A stretch of 37,412 bases of DNA from Candidatus Acidiferrales bacterium (lineage in GTDB: Bacteria; Acidobacteriota; Terriglobia; Acidiferrales; UBA7541). Below are positions 31,089-37,412 of this stretch, in pieces. The notes under the pieces were generated by a model that searched no databases, was not told where the DNA came from, and saw only the letters and a list, made by a program, of their open reading frames with translations. Where the stretch lies: the NCBI GenBank assembly GCA_030037355.1, contig JASHRL010000240.1, positions 1 to 37,412 on the forward strand, read 5' to 3'. Positions within the stretch are counted from its first letter, which is position 1. The number at the start of each line of letters is the position of its first letter. A program made the translations under genes and the position numbers.

Positions 31089-33128
31089 ATGTCTGAAGGC
31101 ATGCAAATGCCGGAAGCTCAAATACAGACTGCGACCGCAGTGAAGCGCGCTCGTATCCACGAGAGCGAGCTTGATTCGCGAGTTGCAGATGCCGTCGAGC
31201 GGAGTGTGCAGCATTTGCTTTCGCTGCAGGCTGCGGATGGCTACTGGTGGGGAGAACTGGAAGCCGACACGACGCTGGAGTCTGACCACATTTTGTTGCA
31301 CTTCCTTCGCGGAGACATCAAGAACGACAAAGTTCGGATGCTGGCCAATTATCTCCGTAAAAAGCAGCTTCCGAATGGCGGCTGGAATATCTATCCCGAC
31401 GGCCCAGCTGAGTTGAATACGAGCGTGAAAGCCTACTTTGCGTTGCGGCTCGCGGGCGACTCGGCGAGTTCCCATCATCTCGAGCGTGCGCGAAACGTAA
31501 TCCACGAGTTGGGCGGATTGGAGTCCACGAATTCTTACGTTCGCTTTTATCTTGCCATGACCGGCGCGATTGGCTGGGACATGGTACCGGCGATTCCGCC
31601 AGAACTTTTGCTGCTGCCCAACTGGTTTTTCGTGAATTTGTACGACATGTCTTCGTGGACACGCGCGATTGTCGTGCCGCTGACGATCATTTATGCGCTG
31701 AAACCCGACTGGAAAGCCGGGCATATGCCAAACATTGACGAGCTCTTCGCGGATCCGAATAACAAGCGGAAGGCGCTCGCGTGGAGCCGGAAAGTCATAT
31801 CCTGGCGCAATCTTTTTTTGGCTATCGATCGCGTCTTGAAGATTCATGAAGCGCTGCCCTGGAAGCCGTTTCGCCGCCGGGCTGTCGAGGAGGCCAAGCG
31901 CTGGCTGTTCGAGCATATCGAGCGCACCGAAGGCTTAGCGACAATTTTCCCCGCTATGGCGCATTCGGTTTACGCCATGCTCACGCTGGGTTATCCACCG
32001 GAAGATCCATTGATCATGCGCGAAATGGGCTGGATTTCGACGTTCGAAATCGAAGAGAACGATACACTGCGCATGCAGCCTTGCATTTCGCCCGTGTGGG
32101 ATACCGCTATCGCGATGGTGTCGCTCGAAGAAGCGGGTCTCGACCCGGCTCATCCGTCGCTGCAAACCGCTTCGCAATGGCTGATCGATCATCAAATTTT
32201 GGGGCCGGGCGACTGGCAGGTGAAAAACAAAGATGCGCCGCCGGGCGGCTGGGCTTTCGAGTTTCGCAATGATTTTTACCCGGATGTCGACGATACAGCG
32301 TTCGTATTGATGGCGCTGCAGCCGGTGGAGCATCCTGAGCCTGTTCGATTTGAGCAGGCAGCGCGCCGCGGGATGACGTGGTTGCTCAGCATGCAAAACC
32401 GCGATGGGGGATGGGGCGCATTTGACCGCGACAACGATCATGTCCTGTTGACGCAGATTCCGTTTGCGGATCACAACGCCATGATCGATCCGTCGAGCGC
32501 CGACGTTGCGGCCCGCTCTATCGAGTGCTTGGCGAGATTCGGCTGGTCCGCTTCTCACCCCGCCATGCGGCGGGCATTCGCTTATCTTCAGCGCGAGCAA
32601 ACGCCGGACGGCGCCTGGTATGGACGCTGGGGCTCGAATTATGTCTATGGAACAAGCGGCGTGCTGCGCGCACTTGAAGTTGCGGGATTGGGCGAGAGCA
32701 TGGAAAGCCATCGCGGCATCGCGTGGCTGAAAAAAGTGCAGAACCCCGATGGCGGATTTGGCGAAACACCGCGTTCCTACGCCGACCCGTCGTTGAAGGG
32801 CCAAGGGCCGAGCACAGCATCGCAAACGGCGTGGGGACTAATCGGTCTGCTGGCCGTCGTCCCTCCGGATGATCCTGCTGTGCTGAAAGCTATGGCGTGG
32901 CTCATCGAACACCAGAATGCCGACGGTTCCTGGGATGAGGATGCGTTCACCGGCACGGGATTCCCGTGCGTGTTCTATCTCAAATACCATCTGTACAGGA
33001 ATTCCTTCCCGCTCTATGCGCTGGCGCGTTATCGCAACATGCGAAGGGGCATGCAAAATAGTTTGAAGCCGTTTCAGTTCGACGCCAATGAATTCATTTA
33101 TAGGAATGGACACGGGGGTAAACGATGA
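31089..33128 (+). CDS. shc: Squalene-hopene cyclase
   Basis: Shc cyclises squalene to hopene and hopanol, the first committed step of hopanoid synthesis, at the cytoplasmic membrane. The protein has 679 residues. The catalytic DxDD motif is D399-V-D-D402, in DFYPDVDDTAFVLMAL; by analogy Asp401 protonates the substrate. Several QW-type repeats are visible (for example QNRDGGWGAFD, QTPDGAWYGRWG, QNPDGGFGE, QNADGSWDE) that stabilise the alpha-barrels. An unusual run of about 20 residues precedes the conserved start SRVADAVERSVQHLL. The TGA stop overlaps the ATG of hpnH (ATGA), so translation is coupled to the downstream operon. Confidence 0.97.
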   Translation: MSEGMQMPEAQIQTATAVKRARIHESELDSRVADAVERSVQHLLSLQAADGYWWGELEADTTLESDHILLHFLRGDIKNDKVRMLANYLRKKQLPNGGWNIYPDGPAELNTSVKAYFALRLAGDSASSHHLERARNVIHELGGLESTNSYVRFYLAMTGAIGWDMVPAIPPELLLLPNWFFVNLYDMSSWTRAIVVPLTIIYALKPDWKAGHMPNIDELFADPNNKRKALAWSRKVISWRNLFLAIDRVLKIHEALPWKPFRRRAVEEAKRWLFEHIERTEGLATIFPAMAHSVYAMLTLGYPPEDPLIMREMGWISTFEIEENDTLRMQPCISPVWDTAIAMVSLEEAGLDPAHPSLQTASQWLIDHQILGPGDWQVKNKDAPPGGWAFEFRNDFYPDVDDTAFVLMALQPVEHPEPVRFEQAARRGMTWLLSMQNRDGGWGAFDRDNDHVLLTQIPFADHNAMIDPSSADVAARSIECLARFGWSASHPAMRRAFAYLQREQTPDGAWYGRWGSNYVYGTSGVLRALEVAGLGESMESHRGIAWLKKVQNPDGGFGETPRSYADPSLKGQGPSTASQTAWGLIGLLAVVPPDDPAVLKAMAWLIEHQNADGSWDEDAFTGTGFPCVFYLKYHLYRNSFPLYALARYRNMRRGMQNSLKPFQFDANEFIYRNGHGGKR

Positions 33129-34276
33129 GGTTTCCGCTGAGCCTGACGGCGAACCTGACAAAATATCTGGCCGGAAAGGCCATCCGCGGCGAAAAGAAAT
33201 TTCCGCTGGTCATGATGCTCGAGCCGCTGCACGCGTGCAATCTGACGTGCACGGGTTGCGGGCGCATCCGCGAATACAAGGGCACGATCAATGAAATGCT
33301 GACCGTCGAACAGTGCATCGCCGCGCTCGATGATTGCGGTGCGCCCATCGTTTCCATTTGCGGCGGGGAGCCTTTAATCTATCCGGAAATTGGCCGTCTG
33401 GTGAAGGAGATTTTGGCGCGCAAAAAGAACATCTATCTCTGCACGAATGGGATGTTCATTCGCAAGCGGCTGCAGGAATTCAAGCCGACGTCGCGTTTCT
33501 TCTTCAACGTCCACCTAGATGGCCTGGAGAAAACCCACGATCTTTGCGTCGAACGCGACGGCGTCTTCCGCGATGCCATTGAGGGGATCAAGGCCGCGAA
33601 AGCGGCGGGGTTCCTGGTCTGCTCGAACACGACGATTTACAAAGAGACGGACATCGAGGAAGTCGCCGAGCTTTTCGCCTTTCTACGCACGCTAGGCGTC
33701 GATGGCAATATGCTTTCTCCCGCGTACTCCTACGCCTCGGTCCAGACGAAGGATATTTTCATGTCGCGCGAAGACGTGCATGAAAAATTTCAGCGCGCCA
33801 GCAAGCTTCTGGAACAATTCAACGTCATCACGTCGCCGATTTATATGGAGTTCCTGCGCGGCGAACGCAACTTGATGTGCACGGCATGGGGCAATCCGAC
33901 CTACAATCCGCGCGGATGGAAAGGCCCGTGCTATTTGATGACGGACGAGCACCACAAGACCTTCGGCGATCTGATCAACAACACGCCGTGGGAAAAATAC
34001 GGCTACGGTCGCGACCCGCGTTGCGAAAATTGCATGGTGCAGTCCGGCTATGAGGCTTCCGCTGTGCTCGGCGGCAATCACAAGTTCGGCGATACGTGGA
34101 AAATGCTTCAGTGGCAGGTTTCCGGACGCCTCGGAGGCCGCAAAGGTGCGAATGCCAGTTCCAACGGCGCGCCGAAGCAAAACGGAAACGGGCACAAAAC
34201 GAATAAAACTTCAACCGCTGTCCCTGCAGCGGGCGCGCAAGCCCGGGAAAAGGAAGAGGCCTTCCGCATTCTATGA
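33125..34276 (+). CDS. hpnH: Adenosyl-hopene transferase HpnH (radical SAM)
   Basis: HpnH uses the 5'-deoxyadenosyl radical from S-adenosylmethionine to attach adenosine to hopene, forming adenosylhopane, the precursor of all C35 hopanoids. The 383-residue protein has the radical-SAM motif CNLTCTGC (C38, C42, C45) after LEPLHA. ICGGEPLIYPEIG is the SAM-binding GGEP loop. The C-terminal half contains further cysteines (CTAWGNPTYNPRGWKGPCYL, CENCMVQSGYEAS) of the family. The last 50 or so residues (from about GRLGG) are low-complexity, Asn/Gly/Lys/Ala-rich and probably disordered. It overlaps shc and hpnA by ATGA on both sides. Confidence 0.96.
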   Translation: MRFPLSLTANLTKYLAGKAIRGEKKFPLVMMLEPLHACNLTCTGCGRIREYKGTINEMLTVEQCIAALDDCGAPIVSICGGEPLIYPEIGRLVKEILARKKNIYLCTNGMFIRKRLQEFKPTSRFFFNVHLDGLEKTHDLCVERDGVFRDAIEGIKAAKAAGFLVCSNTTIYKETDIEEVAELFAFLRTLGVDGNMLSPAYSYASVQTKDIFMSREDVHEKFQRASKLLEQFNVITSPIYMEFLRGERNLMCTAWGNPTYNPRGWKGPCYLMTDEHHKTFGDLINNTPWEKYGYGRDPRCENCMVQSGYEASAVLGGNHKFGDTWKMLQWQVSGRLGGRKGANASSNGAPKQNGNGHKTNKTSTAVPAAGAQAREKEEAFRIL

Positions 34277-35298
34277 AGACGTTGGTTACCGGCGCGACCG
34301 GGTTCGTGGGCTCCCACGTTGCCCGGCGGCTGGTCGCTTCTGGTGAAGCTGTTCGTGCGCTCGCGCGGAAGGGAAGCCGCCGTCAGGCGCTGGACGGAGT
34401 AGCCGTCGAGTGGGCCGAAGGTGACTTGCGCGACGAATCTTCGCTCGTTCGCGCTCTCGACGGGATTGATCGTGTGTACCACGTCGCCGCAGATTATCGC
34501 CTCTGGGCGCGCAATCCACAGGAAATTTACGAGAGCAACGTGACGGGAACGAAAAATCTTCTCGCGGCGGCTCTTCGCGCGCGAGTTCAGCGATTTGTTT
34601 ATACGAGCACCGTCGCGACGATTGCCGTCCCTCGCGGCAATGCCGTGCCGGACGAAACGAATCGCGCGACGGTCGACGAGATGGTCGGAAACTACAAAAA
34701 GTCGAAATTGCTCGCGGAGCAGGAGGCGCTACGCGCCGCGCATGAAGGCTTGCCAGTCGTGATCGTCAATCCGACAACGCCGGTCGGGCCGGGGGACTGG
34801 AAGCCGACGCCGACAGGCAAGATTATTTTGGATTTTCTGCAGGGGAAGATGCCCGCCTATGTGGATACGGGCTTGAATTTCGCGCCTGTCGAAGATGTCG
34901 CCGAAGGCCATCTTCTGGCGGCTCAGAGAGGAAAAATCGGCGAGCGATATTTGCTTGGCGGACGCAATATGACGCTGAAGGAATTCCTCGATGCGCTCGC
35001 GAAGATCACGAACCTCGCCGCGCCAACGCGAAGGATTTCACACTCCATGGCGCTCTTCGCGGCCTATGCAGATGCAGCTTTTTCGCGCGTCTCCGGCCGT
35101 GAGCCGCGCATACCGATTGAAGGAGTGCGCATTGCGCGACATACGATGTTCATCAACGACTCGAAGGCGCGCAAGGAATTGGGCTATCAGCCCGGACCTG
35201 TAGAAGGAGCCCTCGAACGCGCTGTGGAGTGGTATGCTGGCAATAGGTATGTGAATCTTCCGGACCGTGCGCGGAGTGCGCGGGCTTCTGCTGCTTGA
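34273..35298 (+). CDS. hpnA: Hopanoid-associated NAD-dependent sugar epimerase HpnA
   Basis: This is an extended short-chain dehydrogenase/epimerase of 341 residues associated with hopanoid loci; its exact reaction is not firmly established in the literature that I know. The nucleotide-binding motif GATGFVG (7-13) is followed by VAADYRLWA, TSTVATIAVP and the catalytic-type YKKSK. NPTTPVGPGDWKPTPTG and the C-terminal TRRISHSMALFAAYADAAF are typical HpnA features. The start shares ATGA with the hpnH stop. hpnG starts two bases after its stop, or overlaps if a TTG start is used. Confidence 0.93.
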   Translation: MKTLVTGATGFVGSHVARRLVASGEAVRALARKGSRRQALDGVAVEWAEGDLRDESSLVRALDGIDRVYHVAADYRLWARNPQEIYESNVTGTKNLLAAALRARVQRFVYTSTVATIAVPRGNAVPDETNRATVDEMVGNYKKSKLLAEQEALRAAHEGLPVVIVNPTTPVGPGDWKPTPTGKIILDFLQGKMPAYVDTGLNFAPVEDVAEGHLLAAQRGKIGERYLLGGRNMTLKEFLDALAKITNLAAPTRRISHSMALFAAYADAAFSRVSGREPRIPIEGVRIARHTMFINDSKARKELGYQPGPVEGALERAVEWYAGNRYVNLPDRARSARASAA

Positions 35299-35300
35299 AC

Positions 35301-36065
35301 ATGGCCGTGAAAATCCTGATCACATTCGCACTGGAAACGGAATTCGCTCCTTGGCGGCGAGTGCGTTCGTTTGGCGGCGGCGCGGGAATGGCCTTCCCAG
35401 TTTACGAAAGCGCGATCGGTGATGCGGCGATGCGCGTTGTGCTGACAGGTGTTGGTCCCATGCACGCACAGAGAGTTGCTGCCGAAGCCTTGAAATGGAA
35501 GCCGGACATGTGCATCTCATCCGGCCTTGCGGGCGCTTTGCGATCGGACCTTGGCATCGGAGACGTTTTTTTCGCACGTAGCGTGAAAGAGTTGGAAAGT
35601 GGCCGGACAATAGGTTGCAGCCCAGAATTAGCGGCGGCTGCGCAGAAGCTTGGCGTCGGCCTTATGGAGCAATTGCTTTCGACTTCCAGCATGGTTCTCA
35701 CGGCAGAAGGGAAGGCGCGGCTCGGCAGCATGGCGGAAGCGGTTGATATGGAGAGCTTCTCCGTTCTTGCGGAGGCCAACGCGCAAGGCGTTCCAGCGAT
35801 CGCTGTTCGCGCGATCAGCGATTCGGCTGACGAAAATCTGCCGATGGATTTTCAATCTTTCTTGAATGAACGGGGCAGCTTGGATCGGTCAAAGGTGGCG
35901 CGAGCTCTTGCGCGCGCCCCTTACAAGTTGCCGGGCCTTGTTCGTCTCGGCCGAAATGCCAAACGGGCAGCAACAAGACTGGCGCAATTCTTGGACGTTT
36001 ATGTGGCGGACATCACCAAGCATTCCGCTTCGCAAATGGAAATGGCCGAGGCGTATCACAAATGA
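35301..36065 (+). CDS. hpnG: Hopanoid-associated phosphorylase HpnG
   Basis: HpnG belongs to the purine nucleoside phosphorylase fold and removes adenine from adenosylhopane, giving a (phospho)ribosylhopane. From the ATG at 35301 the protein has 254 residues; a TTG two codons earlier overlaps the hpnA stop. Characteristic parts are ILITFALETEFAPW at the start, VVLTGVGPMHAQRVAAEAL, ISSGLAGALRSDLGIGDVFF and AEAVDMESFSVLAEANAQGVPAIAVRAISDSAD, the last holding the ribose-binding MES and the catalytic-region Asp. The stop shares ATGA with the first dehydrogenase gene. The C-terminal 60 residues are basic and helical. Confidence 0.92.
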   Translation: MAVKILITFALETEFAPWRRVRSFGGGAGMAFPVYESAIGDAAMRVVLTGVGPMHAQRVAAEALKWKPDMCISSGLAGALRSDLGIGDVFFARSVKELESGRTIGCSPELAAAAQKLGVGLMEQLLSTSSMVLTAEGKARLGSMAEAVDMESFSVLAEANAQGVPAIAVRAISDSADENLPMDFQSFLNERGSLDRSKVARALARAPYKLPGLVRLGRNAKRAATRLAQFLDVYVADITKHSASQMEMAEAYHK

Positions 36066-37168
36066 GCTCCACGACCGCGCACATTGGGAGTGATTCGCGC
36101 GAAAATCGCGCAAACGGCAAGATGCTGGCCGGAGTCTATCGCGGCAAGGGCCGTGTCGTTTGCGAAGAAGTTCCAATTCCTGAAATCGGCGAGGGCGAAG
36201 TTCTTTTTCGCGTGGCCGCGTGCGGAATCTGCGGAACGGATATCAAGAAAATCGCGCACGGTTTTGCGGAGCCGCCGCAAATCTTTGGGCACGAGCTTGC
36301 TGGCACAGTGGTCGAAGTCGGGCGCGGCGTGCGCAAATTCAAGCCGGGCGATCGCGTGGTCAGCTTTCACCATGTTCCTTGCGAAAAGTGCTTTTACTGC
36401 GAACGCAAACTATTCTCGCAATGTTCGCAGTATAAGAAAGTGGGCCTAACGGCGGGCTTCACCCCGAATGGTGGCGGCTTTGGGCAATATGTTCGCGCCA
36501 TGCCCTGGATTGTCGAGCGCGGCATGCTATTGCTTCCGGCGGACATCACATTTGAGGAAGCGACATTCATCGAGCCTGTCAATACCGCAGCCAAGGCGGT
36601 TTGGAAAGCGCATGTCGCAGAAGGCGAATTCGCTGTCGTCATCGGCCAGGGGCCCATCGGAATGCTCTTGACCGGCCTGTGCAAACTGAAAGGCGCGGAA
36701 ATTGTTACTACGGATCCTTTGGCGGCGCGACGCGCTGCGAGCCTGACGCTCGGCGCAACGGCCAGCTTCGATCCATCATCAGATAGCATAGAGGCGGAAG
36801 TTCGCGAGCGCACGCACGGCAGAGGTGCCGACGTCGTCCTGCTGGCGGCGCCGCATCCGAAATTGGTTAGCGAAGCGCTCGCCATGGCTCGGCCCGGCGG
36901 TCGCGTCATGCTATTTGCTCATAACGACCCGGTGTTGCGTATCGAATTTCCTGCGGCGGCAGTTGGCATTGAAGAGAAGGAAATTCTCGGAAGTTATAGC
37001 GCATCAATTACCGAACAACAGGAGTATGCTGGGATAGTGTTCGAGCGGCGTATGCCGGTGGCCCAGTTGGTTTCCCACCGCTTCTCGACCGAGCGAATAG
37101 CGGACGCGCTGGAACTGGCGGGGCATCCGAAGGAAGATACTTTGAAAGTGGTGATCACGCATTCATGA
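36062..37168 (+). CDS. Zinc-dependent medium-chain alcohol/polyol dehydrogenase (first of two)
   Basis: This is a medium-chain dehydrogenase of 368 residues related to threonine/sorbitol dehydrogenases, oxidising an alcohol or reducing a carbonyl with NAD(P). The catalytic zinc site is in CGICGTD (C57) and GHE (H77, E78). The structural zinc site is complete (C107, C110, C113, C121). The Rossmann motif is GQGPIG (195-200), and D218 at the end of the next strand suggests NAD over NADP. A hydrophilic 20-residue extension precedes MLAGVYRGKGR. ATGA overlaps link it to hpnG upstream and to a second dehydrogenase downstream. Its position suggests a role in hopanoid side-chain metabolism; this is inference. 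Confidence 0.9.
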   Translation: MSSTTAHIGSDSRENRANGKMLAGVYRGKGRVVCEEVPIPEIGEGEVLFRVAACGICGTDIKKIAHGFAEPPQIFGHELAGTVVEVGRGVRKFKPGDRVVSFHHVPCEKCFYCERKLFSQCSQYKKVGLTAGFTPNGGGFGQYVRAMPWIVERGMLLLPADITFEEATFIEPVNTAAKAVWKAHVAEGEFAVVIGQGPIGMLLTGLCKLKGAEIVTTDPLAARRAASLTLGATASFDPSSDSIEAEVRERTHGRGADVVLLAAPHPKLVSEALAMARPGGRVMLFAHNDPVLRIEFPAAAVGIEEKEILGSYSASITEQQEYAGIVFERRMPVAQLVSHRFSTERIADALELAGHPKEDTLKVVITHS

Positions 37169-37412
37169 AGACGGATTCCAATGGGGTAATGACAGCAGCG
37201 GTCCTCTATGGCCGCGAAGATCTGAAAGTCGAGCGCGTCGGCATTCCCGCGGTCGGCGAAGACGAAATTTTGGTGCGCGTACAGGTGGCGCTGACCTGCG
37301 GCACAGACCTTAAAGTTTGGAAACAGGGCTCGCATCCGCGCATGATTCATCCGCCAGCGATTTTTGGCCATGAGCTGGCTGGCATCGTGGAAGAAACCGG
37401 TTCGGCTGTTGC
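37165..37412 (+). CDS. Zinc-dependent alcohol dehydrogenase (second of two), N-terminal part only
   Basis: The first 82 codons of a second medium-chain dehydrogenase are visible; the rest is beyond the window. It begins MKTDSNGVMTAAVLYG, overlapping the previous stop by ATGA. The catalytic zinc ligands appear as TCGTD (Cys) and FGHELAG (His, Glu), in the same layout as the preceding gene, but overall the two sequences differ (for example LTCGTDLKVWKQGSHPRM here). They may form a heteromeric enzyme or act on successive steps. Structural zinc residues and cofactor preference cannot be judged. Confidence 0.85.
   Translation, partial: MKTDSNGVMTAAVLYGREDLKVERVGIPAVGEDEILVRVQVALTCGTDLKVWKQGSHPRMIHPPAIFGHELAGIVEETGSAV

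Noticed and set aside
30954-31916. Minus-strand frame of 320 codons opposite the start of shc
   Set aside because: It is antisense to squalene-hopene cyclase and shows no domain.
1-37412. Search by eye for tRNA or rRNA genes, CRISPR arrays, insertion sequences, integrases and attachment sites
   Set aside because: No regularly spaced repeats, transposase or integrase motifs, or clover-leaf sequences were noticed; short dispersed GC-rich repeats are what this base composition gives by chance.

Overview
The window looks like chromosomal DNA of a GC-rich, Gram-negative member of the Acidobacteriota. This rests on several gene types: lipid A genes (lpxD, an LpxL-like acyltransferase), an RND efflux pair, a secreted VWFA-type protein of the kind common in acidobacteria, a non-sporulation SpoIVB/S55-type peptidase, and a hopanoid operon. 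The taxonomic placement is inference from gene content; no rRNA gene is present. Coding density is high. I see no tRNA, CRISPR array, insertion sequence or prophage.

Layout. 1-2.85 kb (+): end of hrcA, then grpE, dnaJ and rsmE, a heat-shock/ribosome-maintenance cluster that lacks dnaK between grpE and dnaJ. 2.9-4.8 kb (-): a solitary divergent nuoF followed by a small secreted protein. 5.1-9.5 kb (+): an RND membrane-fusion lipoprotein and its 1095-residue inner-membrane pump. 9.7-10.5 kb (+): two adjacent PilZ-type proteins. 10.5-11.9 kb (-): a PLP-dependent threonine/serine dehydratase and a DUF302 protein. 12.06-13.25 kb (+): a secreted VWFA protein. 13.26-17.44 kb (-): a secreted beta-propeller protein and an S55 peptidase. 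17.6-18.9 kb (+): aroA. 18.93-22.40 kb (-): an ECF sigma factor, its zinc-binding anti-sigma factor, and three membrane proteins that each carry the same short Trp-Pro transmembrane motif, the last fused to a DUF4097 beta-repeat domain. 22.6-24.2 kb (+): a flippase-like integral membrane protein coupled to nrdR. 24.2-25.2 kb (-): a double GNAT acetyltransferase behind a near-consensus promoter. 25.4-26.3 kb (+): a membrane-anchored alpha/beta hydrolase with Asp at the nucleophile elbow. 26.3-28.0 kb (-): a GT39/ArnT-like glycosyltransferase. 28.1-30.7 kb (+): an LpxL-like acyltransferase, lpxD and a P-loop NTPase. 31.1-37.4 kb (+): shc, hpnH, hpnA, hpnG and two zinc-dependent alcohol dehydrogenases, the last cut by the window edge.

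How the genes work together. The most interesting block is the hopanoid operon. Shc makes the hopane skeleton, HpnH adds the adenosyl side chain and HpnG removes adenine. The two medium-chain dehydrogenases, joined by ATGA stop/start overlaps, are well placed to act on the resulting ribosyl side chain, a step for which I know of no well-established dedicated reductase. The second block of interest is the sigma/anti-sigma operon, which looks like a self-regulated envelope-stress module resembling Lia/Psp components but with an unusual domain arrangement.
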